Positions 24,590-32,027 of a stretch of DNA of 64,000 bases are shown here, piece after piece. Position 1 is the first letter of the stretch. Each line of letters starts with the position of its first letter. The DNA is taken from the NCBI RefSeq assembly GCF_004053875.1, contig NZ_SBIP01000002.1:1178001-1242000 (forward strand), written 5' to 3'. A program made the position numbers and the translations under genes. Origin of the DNA: Neorhizobium lilium. Lineage in GTDB: Bacteria; Pseudomonadota; Alphaproteobacteria; Rhizobiales; Rhizobiaceae. The notes beneath the pieces were generated by a model. It had not been told where the DNA came from. It made no database searches and saw only the letters and a program-made list of their open reading frames with translations.

Positions 24590-26665
24590 CTATGGGCGGC
24601 GGAAAAGCGCCAGGCTGCGGCCTTCCAGCTCGAAATCCTTTTCCTTGGTAATGACCTGACCGTGCTTGGTGACATCGGACGTGGTCAGTTCCAGCACCCA
24701 GCCACCCTCGCCGAACTGCGGAATTTGGAAAGGCACATTGCCCTCGAACGGATTGAAGAGCAGCAGCACGTCGTGCCAAATCCCTTCTTCTTCCTTGAGA
24801 TCGCCCCGGCCGATATAGAGGCCGATCGTCGATCCCTCGTCCCATTGTTCGGCCGTCTGGAACCCGCCGCCGGCATTGAACCACTTGATATCCATGCCAT
24901 CGCGCCAGTTTTCGCGCCGCAGGAGCGGCTGCTCGTGGCGCAGCTTGATGATCTGGCGGGTAAATTCGCGCAGTTCCTCGCAGCTTTCCGGCAGGTTTTC
25001 CCAATGAACCCAGGAAATCTCGCTATCCTGGCAATAGCCGTTATTGTTGCCGAGCTGGCTGCGGCCGAATTCATCGCCGGCCAGAAGCATTGGCGTGCCA
25101 TGCGAAAACAGTAGCGTCGCCAGGAAGTTGCGCTTCTGGCGCTCTCGCACCGCATTGATACCTTCGTCCTCGGTCGGACCTTCGGCGCCATAATTATAGC
25201 TGCGGTTATCGTTATGGCCGTCGTTATTGTCTTCGCCGTTGGCGTCGTTGTGCTTCTCGTTATACGAGACCAGATCGTTCAGCGTGAAGCCGTCATGGGC
25301 CGCGACGAAGTTGACGCTCGCCCAGGGCCGGCGTCCGCGCTGGTCATAAAGGTCTCCCGAACCGAGCAAGCGTGCTGCGAAATCGGTGGAGACATTCGTG
25401 CCCTTCCAGTATTCGCGCACCGTATCGCGGTACTTGTCGTTCCACTCGGCCCAGCCAGGCGGGAAGCCGCCGACCTGATAGCCGCCGGGGCCGATATCCC
25501 ACGGTTCGCCGATCAGCTTGACCTTGGAGAGCACAGGGTCCTGCGTGATTGCGTCGAAGAATCCGCCGCGCTCGTTGAAGCCTTCCGGCTCGCGCCCGAG
25601 AATGGTGCCAAGATCGAAGCGGAAGCCGTCGATGTGCATGGCCTCGGACCAATAACGCAGCGAATCCGTGACCATCTGCAGGACGCGCGGATGTGAGGTA
25701 TTGACGGTGTTGCCGGTGCCGGTATCGTTGATGTAGTAGCGGTGCTGGTCAGGCATCGTCCTGTAGTAGGAGAAGTTGTCGATACCCTTGAACGAGAGCG
25801 TCGGGCCAAGCTCGTTGCCTTCGGCCGTGTGGTTGTAGACGACGTCGAGGATCACCTCGATATTGGCGTCGTGGAAGCTGCGGACCATGTCGCGGAAGCC
25901 CTGGATCCCGCGTGGCCCGTAATATCGCGAGGCCGGCGCAAAGAATCCGAGCGTGTTGTAGCCCCAGAAATTGTGAAGACCTTTTTCGAGCAGGTGCTGG
26001 TCATCCGGAAAATAATGGACCGGCATAAGCTCCACGGAGGTAATTCCGAGGCTCTTGATGTAATCCACCGTAGCCTTGTGGCCCATGCCCTCGAATGTGC
26101 CGCGAAGCTCCTCAGGAACGCCGGGGTTGAGTTGCGTGAAGCCCTTCACATGGGTTTCATAAACGATCGCGGCCGGCCAAGGGATATTCGGCCGGTTGTC
26201 GTTCCAATCGAACTCCTTCGGGTCGATGACCCGGCACTTTGGCATGAAAGGAGCGCTGTCGCGTGCATCGAACACGAGATCCTTGTCTTCGTGCAGAAGA
26301 TCATAGGCGAAATGAGCTTCGTTCCACTCCACATCTCCCACCAGTTCGCGGGCGTAGGGGTCGATCAGCAGCTTGTTGGGGTTGAATCGGTGACCGTTTT
26401 CCGGGTCATAGGGACCATGAACGCGGTAGCCATAGAGCGCACCTGGCTTCAACCCGGGAACGTAGCCATGCCAGATTTCGTGCGTGTATTCCGGAAGCGC
26501 CAAGCGCGCGATCTCGACTTTGCCACTGGGGTCGTAGAGACATAATTCGACCCCCTCCGCATGCGCGGAAAAGATCGCGAAGTTCACGCCTTCGCCGTCA
26601 TAATTTGCCCCGAGCTGGAGCCATGAGCCCGGCTCAATCGCAAAATTCGTTGAATTCATATCCAT
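24590..26665 (-). CDS. glgX: Glycogen debranching enzyme
   Basis: 691 residues, GH13 isoamylase type. An N-terminal CBM48 domain (about 10-95: NYDGEGVNFAIFSAHAEGVE, LCLYDP) precedes the catalytic barrel: VILDVVYNHTAEGNELGP, then DGFRFDLGTILGR (catalytic Asp), KLIGEPWD (catalytic Glu) and FVAAHDGFTL. It cuts alpha-1,6 branches after phosphorylase action. The ATG at 26665 follows AAAAAGGG; an upstream in-frame extension of 14 codons is not family-like. A weaker EcfG-type promoter is upstream. Together with glgA at 21751 it gives a small glycogen turnover set in this island. Confidence 0.94.
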   Translation of the reverse strand: MDMNSTNFAIEPGSWLQLGANYDGEGVNFAIFSAHAEGVELCLYDPSGKVEIARLALPEYTHEIWHGYVPGLKPGALYGYRVHGPYDPENGHRFNPNKLLIDPYARELVGDVEWNEAHFAYDLLHEDKDLVFDARDSAPFMPKCRVIDPKEFDWNDNRPNIPWPAAIVYETHVKGFTQLNPGVPEELRGTFEGMGHKATVDYIKSLGITSVELMPVHYFPDDQHLLEKGLHNFWGYNTLGFFAPASRYYGPRGIQGFRDMVRSFHDANIEVILDVVYNHTAEGNELGPTLSFKGIDNFSYYRTMPDQHRYYINDTGTGNTVNTSHPRVLQMVTDSLRYWSEAMHIDGFRFDLGTILGREPEGFNERGGFFDAITQDPVLSKVKLIGEPWDIGPGGYQVGGFPPGWAEWNDKYRDTVREYWKGTNVSTDFAARLLGSGDLYDQRGRRPWASVNFVAAHDGFTLNDLVSYNEKHNDANGEDNNDGHNDNRSYNYGAEGPTEDEGINAVRERQKRNFLATLLFSHGTPMLLAGDEFGRSQLGNNNGYCQDSEISWVHWENLPESCEELREFTRQIIKLRHEQPLLRRENWRDGMDIKWFNAGGGFQTAEQWDEGSTIGLYIGRGDLKEEEGIWHDVLLLFNPFEGNVPFQIPQFGEGGWVLELTTSDVTKHGQVITKEKDFELEGRSLALFRRP

Positions 26666-26694
26666 ACCGCACCCTTTTTGAAGATCGCCGACAT

Positions 26695-26720
26695 AATGGT
26701 GCGGCACAACAAATCGTTCC
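26695..26720 (-). promoter_or_regulatory. Weak EcfG-type promoter for glgX
   Basis: Minus strand GGAAC (26720-26716), 17 bases, CATT (26698-26695); only the TT of the -10 is kept. 29 bases before the ATG. Confidence 0.4.
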
Positions 26721-26734
26721 GTGGTTTCGAAAAA

Positions 26735-26962
26735 CTATGGTTTTGGTGGTTCCGTTGGCTGCTGGTTCGTCGCGCCGGCGGCATTATTGACCGGCGCCTC
26801 ATACCCGGAGCCGCTCTGCGGTGTAGCCCGCCGCTCTGTCGGGGCCATGTTTTCGGCCTGCGGCGGCGGCGTGTTATCGATCGGGTCGCTCTGCGTATTG
26901 CTGGAATCGCTGCATGTGGAAAGCAACACCACAGCGGATGCGGCTAGGATTAACCGTCTCAT
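26735..26962 (-). CDS. Small lipoprotein of unknown function
   Basis: 75 residues. The signal (RRLILAASAVVLLSTC) ends in a lipobox LSTC, so the protein should be lipid-anchored; the mature part is Pro/Asn/Thr/Glu-rich and looks unstructured (DPIDNTPPPQAENMAP). Its ATG overlaps the stop of the preceding gene by one base (TGATG), so translation is coupled. Confidence 0.65.
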   Translation of the reverse strand: MRRLILAASAVVLLSTCSDSSNTQSDPIDNTPPPQAENMAPTERRATPQSGSGYEAPVNNAAGATNQQPTEPPKP

Positions 26963-27243
26963 CACCGTGTATCTCCATCGGCTTTGGTGGCTGGAGTGGC
27001 ACGGCGGCGGCGATCGAGTGCGACGACTTTTTCCACTGCTGCGACATCTTCCGCAGCAGCAACCGGAATAGGGTCGCTGGCAATCGCCTCCAGGACCTCC
27101 GGCGCGAGGCCACCGTTTCGGATGACGTACTCCAAAGCCTCGCGCGTCTGACGTTCGGCTTTCAGCTGCGCATAGAGTGCGAGGATCAACCTGTCGCGGA
27201 CATCGCGCTCTCCGGCTTGCTCAGACATGGCAATATGACTCAT
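26962..27243 (-). CDS. Small hypothetical protein
   Basis: 93 residues, soluble, largely helical: RLILALYAQLKAERQTREAL, EYVIRNGGLAPEVLEAIA, then an Ala/Val-rich and basic end. GGAGG precedes the ATG. First gene of a two-gene operon with the lipoprotein (one-base overlap). EcfG-type promoter at 27273-27297. I do not recognise the family. Confidence 0.65.
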   Translation of the reverse strand: MSHIAMSEQAGERDVRDRLILALYAQLKAERQTREALEYVIRNGGLAPEVLEAIASDPIPVAAAEDVAAVEKVVALDRRRRATPATKADGDTR

Positions 27244-27272
27244 TGCTAACCTCCAAAATGTGCTGAAGGCTC

Positions 27273-27297
27273 AACATCCGGTCATCGCAATGGTTCC
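27273..27297 (-). promoter_or_regulatory. EcfG-type promoter for the 93-residue protein and lipoprotein
   Basis: Minus strand GGAAC (27297-27293), 16 bases, TGTT (27276-27273); 29 bases before the ATG. Confidence 0.65.
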
Positions 27298-27347
27298 CTC
27301 CAACGCATGTCGCGCTAAATTGGGGTACAGACAAGATGGAGGCCGAC

Positions 27348-27623
27348 ATGCGAGAGACTATGACACCGCAGGAACTTGAGGCACGGTTGAACGCCCACCG
27401 GGAACTGATCATCGATCTTCTTGCAGCTGTCATCGGCGGCGAGAAGGCGGAAGACGTTCTGCGGAGACTGCGGGATGATGCGTCAGTATCCGACTATGAG
27501 GAGGATCCGGGCGTCATGCCGGACGAGGCCTTCGCCTTGGAGAATGCAACCGCAAGCGAGACAAGGGCGATCCTCGATGCTGCGCGGGCCAGGGCCTCTG
27601 CCAATAGTGACACCCGAGTTTAA
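27348..27623 (+). CDS. Small hypothetical protein
   Basis: 91 residues, acidic and helical: MTPQELEARLNAHRELIIDL, LAAVIGGEKAEDVLRRLRDD, then an acidic stretch and an Ala-rich helix. The ATG at 27348 has GGAGG five bases ahead; an ATG four codons earlier lacks a site. Divergent from the 93-residue gene; no EcfG promoter seen on this strand. Family not recognised. Confidence 0.6.
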   Translation: MRETMTPQELEARLNAHRELIIDLLAAVIGGEKAEDVLRRLRDDASVSDYEEDPGVMPDEAFALENATASETRAILDAARARASANSDTRV

Positions 27624-27662
27624 AGGTTTAAGGCGCTGCTGCCACGTTTATGGCGAGATTGT

Positions 27663-27688
27663 GGAACCATAATACGGATGTTCACGTT
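27663..27688 (+). promoter_or_regulatory. EcfG-type promoter for a 25-residue membrane peptide
   Basis: GGAAC, 17 bases, CGTT: full consensus, 25 bases before the ATG at 27714. Confidence 0.75.
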
Positions 27689-27713
27689 CATTGACGACAA
27701 GGTGGAGGCGACC

Positions 27714-27791
27714 ATGGTCAGGGAATGGATGGAAGTAGCGGGTTTCGTTCTCACGGTAGCCGTGTGCTACATGATGATCGTCCCGGTCTGA
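27714..27791 (+). CDS. 25-residue single-span membrane peptide
   Basis: A very short gene: MVREWMEV, then a hydrophobic stretch AGFVLTVAVCYMMIVPV that ends at the stop. GGTGGAGG lies six bases before the ATG, and a full-consensus EcfG promoter lies 25 bases upstream, so promoter, ribosome site and frame all agree. One membrane span with a short charged N-terminus is typical of small stress proteins that bind larger membrane partners. An in-frame ATG at 27678 lies inside the promoter and is excluded. Function unknown. Confidence 0.6.
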   Translation: MVREWMEVAGFVLTVAVCYMMIVPV

Positions 27792-27950
27792 CTATAGATT
27801 AAGGCTCCTGAGGAGGAGAGCGGCCGCAAGGCCAACGCCCTCGCGGTGTGCATACGCCCGCGAGGGCGGCTTCGCGTGCGCAAGAACGAGGCGCGCCTGC
27901 CCCCGGTGGTGATCCCGTGGCGGCGATCACCAAATCTTACACGCGGTTAA
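27792..27950 (+). other. Non-coding stretch with two stable hairpins
   Basis: No convincing frame. Two perfect inverted repeats: GCCCTCGCGG / CCGCGAGGGC (27837-27867, 11-base loop) and GGTGATC / GATCACC (27908-27931, 10-base loop). They may form the 3' end of the short transcript upstream or a small RNA; no T run follows either. Confidence 0.35.
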
Positions 27951-27955
27951 AAACT

Positions 27956-27980
27956 GGAACCAAAGCCTTGACGGTGGGTT
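27956..27980 (+). promoter_or_regulatory. EcfG-type promoter for the 65-residue protein and PfpI gene
   Basis: GGAAC, 16 bases, GGTT, 46 bases before the ATG at 28027. Confidence 0.65.
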
Positions 27981-28026
27981 AGCCTTGATGGGCGCCCGGA
28001 GGTGGCGCCTGCAACGGAGGTGCACC

Positions 28027-28224
28027 ATGCAGGACATGTTCAGGACGCTCAAGGACAGGTTTTTTCCCCACACGACCAAGAAGTCTCCAGCTCTTGTGCG
28101 TTCGGCAGAGTTTCATGTGGTCGTACCGAACAACGTTGCTCTCCCGCTCTCGAAGGCGCCGCGTGACGAGATCAGCGTGCCCGCCTCGATCAATGGCAGG
28201 GACCTCTCGACTGGCCGCCTGTGA
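28027..28224 (+). CDS. Small hypothetical protein
   Basis: 65 residues, basic in the first third (MQDMFRTLKDRFFPHTTKKS), then EFHVVVPNNVALPLSKAPRD. No signal or membrane segment. GGAGG precedes the ATG. It is 37 bases ahead of the PfpI-like gene, with one EcfG-type promoter for both. Family not recognised. Confidence 0.6.
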   Translation: MQDMFRTLKDRFFPHTTKKSPALVRSAEFHVVVPNNVALPLSKAPRDEISVPASINGRDLSTGRL

Positions 28225-28261
28225 GCAGCATCAAGACCAACTTAAATCGAAAGGATCAAAG

Positions 28262-28822
28262 ATGGCTGACATCCAATCCGCCTCAATCCTCATTCTGGCC
28301 ACCGATGGGTACGAGCGTTCCGAGCTCCGCGTGCCGCTGGAAGAACTGCGCAAGCGCGGCGCCGACGTGAAGATCGCTTCTATCAAAACCGGCGAAATCA
28401 AAAGCTGGGACGAGACCGACTGGGGCGATAGCGTGCCCGTAGATCTCGAAGCAAAAAATGTGAAGGCGGAAGATTTCGACGCCCTGGTTCTACCGGGCGG
28501 CCAGATCAACCCCGACCTCCTGCGTGTCGATGAAGATGCGGTGCGTGTAGTGCGCGATTTCGTGAAGAGCGGCAAGCCTGTCGCTGCGATCTGCCACGGC
28601 CCCTGGCTTCTGGTGGAAGCCGATGCTCTGCGCGGCCGCAAGGCAACGTCCTACCATTCCATCCGGACCGACCTGCGGAACGCTGGCGCCTCCTGGCGGG
28701 ACGAGGCCGTGGTAACCGACAACGGCATCATCACCTCGCGTTCGCCAAAGGATCTGCCGCAATTCATCGACAAGATTGTCGAGGAAATCCAGGAAGGCAA
28801 ACATAACCGCCAAGCCGCCTAG
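28262..28822 (+). CDS. DJ-1/PfpI family protein (YhbO-like)
   Basis: 186 residues. Class I glutamine-amidotransferase-like fold with the nucleophile elbow KPVAAICHGPWLLVEA (Cys-His) and ATDGYERSELRVPLEELRKR, where the Glu that supports the cysteine lies. LVLPGGQINPDLLR is the usual PfpI signature. Relatives such as YhbO protect against oxidative, thermal and glyoxal stress. Cytoplasmic. Probably cotranscribed with the 65-residue gene; a good terminator follows. Confidence 0.92.
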   Translation: MADIQSASILILATDGYERSELRVPLEELRKRGADVKIASIKTGEIKSWDETDWGDSVPVDLEAKNVKAEDFDALVLPGGQINPDLLRVDEDAVRVVRDFVKSGKPVAAICHGPWLLVEADALRGRKATSYHSIRTDLRNAGASWRDEAVVTDNGIITSRSPKDLPQFIDKIVEEIQEGKHNRQAA

Positions 28823-28842
28823 TCCTGACCTAGTCCAAAATG

Positions 28843-28872
28843 AGCCGCCCTGCACATGCCGGGCGGCTTTTT
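28843..28872 (+). terminator. Rho-independent terminator
   Basis: AGCCGCCC / GGGCGGCT stem with a 10-base loop followed by five Ts, 20 bases after the PfpI-like stop. Confidence 0.85.
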
Positions 28873-28899
28873 CAATGATGAAATGCGACTAGTCCCACC

Positions 28900-29997
28900 T
28901 CATTCCGCTTGGGAACCGGCGGTTTCTCGCAGGAATGCCAGGAGCCGCTGCTCGGTGGAGCGCAGCCCCTTCGGACCTTTGAGATAAGGCTTTTCAGCCA
29001 TCAGCTTTTCAACAGGGGAAATATCCTCCGCCAAGGCAAGAATGCTCGGGTGGATGTAGCTCGAGCGGCAGACGGCGGGCGTATTGTGCAGCGCCTCGGA
29101 CGCGGCCTTGCAGATGGCTTTTACCTTCGGCCGCTTGCCGTCCTCCTCGATGATCTTCCATGCTTCCATCAGCGCTGCCAGACTTCCGCCCCAGGTGCGG
29201 AAGGTCTTGGCGGAAATGCTGAAGCCTGCCGCCTTTGCGAGATAGGCATTGAGCCGTCCAGAGTCGATCGGATGCGGCACGCCGTGCTCGTCCGGCCAAG
29301 AGAACAATTGCCGGCCCGGCAGATCGGCAATCTCTTCGAAGATGCGCTGCAGCCGCGGATGCTTGATCGTGTGCTGCACCCGCTTGCCGCCCTTGGCTGT
29401 GAAGCGCAGCAGAACCGTATCGCCAGAGCGCTTCATGTGTCGCTTCAGAAGCGTCGTGGCGCCGTAGGTCTTGTTCTCCTTGGCGTAGAGACGGTTGCCC
29501 ACCCGCAAATGCGTCGCATCCATCAGCGCGACCAGGGCCGCAATCACGGCTTCCGTCTGACCGAGGCCAAGCGAGATGTCACGCGTCACGCGGCGGCGGA
29601 TGCGCGGCAAGGCCTCTCCGAACCGGAGAAGCTGGTCATACTTTTGCTCGCTGCGAAACAGCTGCCACTCCGTGTGGTAACGGTATTGCTTACGGCCACG
29701 GGAGTCGTAACCGGTCGCTTGCAGGTGGCCACGCGGATCGAGGCAGATCCAGACATTCTCGTAAGCCGGCGGCAGGCCGAGCGAAGCAATCCGCCGCTTT
29801 TCCAGTTCGTCGGAAAGTAGCCCCCCATCCGGCAGCCGGTAGCAGAACCCCTTGCCGCGGCGAAGCCGGCGGATTCCCGGTTCGCCATCGCTGACATAGG
29901 TGAGGCCAATGCTTTCGAGAGAGACCTGATCGATTTCGATCGTCGTGGTCGTCGTCGTTTCGGCGGTGATTGTGGTGGCAGTGAGCATAGCGTCCAT
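28900..29997 (-). CDS. DNA topoisomerase IB (poxvirus/eukaryote type)
   Basis: 365 residues. Bacterial topoisomerase IB layout: an N-terminal domain (about 30-120: GIRRLRRGKGFCYRLPDG, GRKQYRYHTEWQLFRSEQKY) and a catalytic domain with ATHLRVGNRLYAKENKTYG, LRFTAKGGKRVQHTI, TFRTWGGS and nucleophile Tyr314 in CRSSYIHP. It relaxes supercoils through a 3'-phosphotyrosine link. An EcfG-type promoter at 30006-30030 lies within the longest possible frame, so starts at 30036 are excluded; the ATG at 29997 or that at 29988 is used, giving a leader of almost no length. Confidence 0.92.
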   Translation of the reverse strand: MDAMLTATTITAETTTTTTIEIDQVSLESIGLTYVSDGEPGIRRLRRGKGFCYRLPDGGLLSDELEKRRIASLGLPPAYENVWICLDPRGHLQATGYDSRGRKQYRYHTEWQLFRSEQKYDQLLRFGEALPRIRRRVTRDISLGLGQTEAVIAALVALMDATHLRVGNRLYAKENKTYGATTLLKRHMKRSGDTVLLRFTAKGGKRVQHTIKHPRLQRIFEEIADLPGRQLFSWPDEHGVPHPIDSGRLNAYLAKAAGFSISAKTFRTWGGSLAALMEAWKIIEEDGKRPKVKAICKAASEALHNTPAVCRSSYIHPSILALAEDISPVEKLMAEKPYLKGPKGLRSTEQRLLAFLRETAGSQAE

Positions 29998-30005
29998 GCC
30001 CGCTA

Positions 30006-30030
30006 AACGGAGCAGAAACTGCTTCGTTCC
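30006..30030 (-). promoter_or_regulatory. EcfG-type promoter for topoisomerase IB
   Basis: Minus strand GGAAC (30030-30026), 16 bases, CGTT (30009-30006): full consensus. Predicted start of transcription falls at or next to the ATG at 29997. Confidence 0.7.
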
Positions 30031-30060
30031 CGGCACGCGCGACGATACGAAGCCGCAAGT

Positions 30061-31881
30061 CTAAACGGTCACGTCGGCGGGAGTTTCGCTGCCCTCGCCG
30101 CGCTCGAAAGAGGATCGAGGGGCAATCAGTATCCATTGGAGGCCCTCGCGACGGAAGTTGACCTCTACCTGGCCGGCAAAGGATGCGGCCGCGTGGCGCT
30201 TGATGATGGTCGTTCCGAAACCGGTTTCGGACGGTTCCTTTACCGGTGGCCCGCCCTGCTCCTCCCAGCTCAGCCGCAGCATAGGGCCGCCCTGGGCGGG
30301 CTCGTCAAGACTGGTCCAGGCGATGCGCACCGTGCCGTGCTGTGCCGACAGTGCACCATACTTCACCGAATTGGTCGCCAGCTCGTGCAGCACCAGCCCC
30401 AGATTTTGCACTGCTTCCGCCTTGAGAACGAAATCCTCTCCCTGAACATCGACGCGGTCTGCCACTTCGGCAAACGTGCTCATGTGGATCTCGACCACGC
30501 GCCGGATCGACACGCCGGCCCACTGCTCCCTGGCAAGCGCCTCGATCGATTTCGCGAGTCCTTGCAGCCGGTTGCCGATCGCCTTCTGGAACTCTTCCAT
30601 GCTCGTATCCTTGCGGGCGAGCTGGCGCATCATCGCCTGGACCAGGGTCAGGATGTTCTTGGTGCGGTGGACAAGCTCGTGGAGAATGAGATGTATCCGG
30701 TCCTCGGCCTGGCTTCTGTCGAAGGACGCATTAGAAAGCGCGATCGCGACCTGATTGGCTTCCCTGATCCTCGTCTGAATGGGCGAGACGATTTCGCCCT
30801 CGCCGATGCGCGCTGCCATCTGCGCGATCTGCTGGATCGGCATTCGCAGCTGTCGGGCCACCAGATAGGCGCAAAGCGCGCTGACTGCCAGAAACAGGAT
30901 GCCACCCAGCACGAGCTGCCGCCAGGTGGCGAGAATATTGGCCTGAGCGGCATCGATCGGCCCCCATACCACGGCCCTCCAGGTCCAGCCGGTAATCTGC
31001 GCATAGCCGTACATCTGGCGGGAGACGCCTTCGACATCTTCGATCGTGCCCTTGAACCCTGTCATCAGCCGCAGAGTGCCAGCCGGAAAAGGATCGCCAG
31101 GACCGAGCGCATGCGCGCCGACCGACGTGACCACATGACCCGATCCGTCCACCACGGCCGCCGACCAACCGGCGGGAAGGCCTTCCGTCGAGATCAGCTT
31201 TTTCAGCTCCTCGGCGTTCTGCGTAATGATCATCACGGCGCCCGAATAGGAAATGTCCTTCGGCAGCGCCGCCGCCACGTTGAACACCCAGTTGCCGCTG
31301 GTCGCGCCCAGAAATACGTCCGATACTTCCGTCACCTGCGAACGCATCACCGATTGGAGCGCCGGCATGTTGGCGGTTTTCCCGAGCGTCGTACCGAAAG
31401 GCACACGCGTATTGAGACGCAGCTGCCCGTCGGGACTGGCAAGAATGACGTAAAGCGAGTTCGACCTGAGGCTGTTCTGGGTGCGATTGTGGAAGGAGCG
31501 CAAGTCGCCCGCCTCCAGCTCCGGCGAGGTGACCAGCAAGCGAAGCGTGGTCGCCATATCCTGCAGCTCGCGATCGACCGAACGAGCGATCAGCTGGGCA
31601 TCCTCCGCGGTATCGCTGGACAGGATATCGCGCTCATGTTCCTCGAGCTGCATCATCAGGAAGCCGACGAAGACCAGCAAAGGCAAGGCTATGCCGACTG
31701 CCAGTGCAATCAGATAGGCGCCAATCGGCGCAACAGGGAGCAAACGCGAGAACCTATTCATCTCGCGTGCTTGATCCACGATCTGGTTCGCAGGCGCTGT
31801 TCCACCCGCACGCACATGGCATCCGTTGTCCCGCCCCTTGCTATGCAGTAGCGGAACTTTTTTATCTGTTTTTGCGGACAT
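30061..31881 (-). CDS. HWE-family sensor histidine kinase with periplasmic sensor and HAMP
   Basis: 606 residues from the ATG at 31881 (a TTG lies two codons earlier; the ATG at 31761, just before TM1, is another option). TM1 (IGAYLIALAVGIALPLLVFV) and TM2 (LVLGGILFLAVSALCAYLVA) bound a Cache-like periplasmic domain of about 230 residues. A HAMP segment follows (RQLRMPIQQIAQMAARIGEG). The kinase core has LHELVHRTKNILTLVQAMMR and the Trp-x-Glu of LSWEEQGGP, the marks of the HWE family. Such kinases often drive PhyR in the general stress response. It is downstream of a BON gene on the same strand (146 bases). Confidence 0.88.
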   Translation of the reverse strand: MSAKTDKKVPLLHSKGRDNGCHVRAGGTAPANQIVDQAREMNRFSRLLPVAPIGAYLIALAVGIALPLLVFVGFLMMQLEEHERDILSSDTAEDAQLIARSVDRELQDMATTLRLLVTSPELEAGDLRSFHNRTQNSLRSNSLYVILASPDGQLRLNTRVPFGTTLGKTANMPALQSVMRSQVTEVSDVFLGATSGNWVFNVAAALPKDISYSGAVMIITQNAEELKKLISTEGLPAGWSAAVVDGSGHVVTSVGAHALGPGDPFPAGTLRLMTGFKGTIEDVEGVSRQMYGYAQITGWTWRAVVWGPIDAAQANILATWRQLVLGGILFLAVSALCAYLVARQLRMPIQQIAQMAARIGEGEIVSPIQTRIREANQVAIALSNASFDRSQAEDRIHLILHELVHRTKNILTLVQAMMRQLARKDTSMEEFQKAIGNRLQGLAKSIEALAREQWAGVSIRRVVEIHMSTFAEVADRVDVQGEDFVLKAEAVQNLGLVLHELATNSVKYGALSAQHGTVRIAWTSLDEPAQGGPMLRLSWEEQGGPPVKEPSETGFGTTIIKRHAAASFAGQVEVNFRREGLQWILIAPRSSFERGEGSETPADVTV

Positions 31882-32027
31882 GGCCAAGGATTGATTGAAA
31901 AATCCCAGGCTTTTCCGTGGGTAGCCCTCCGCGATACCTCCGATGGGCAGGCGCTTTTCGAAGGTCGTACCGCTTTCGGACAGGAACAGGCCAAGCCGGA
32001 AACCCCGGCTCGACCCTGATCGCTGTC

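Noticed and set aside
31741-31890. An EcfG promoter for the HWE kinase
   Set aside because: A GTTCC occurs at 31799 but no matching AACN lies 16 or 17 bases before it on either spacing.
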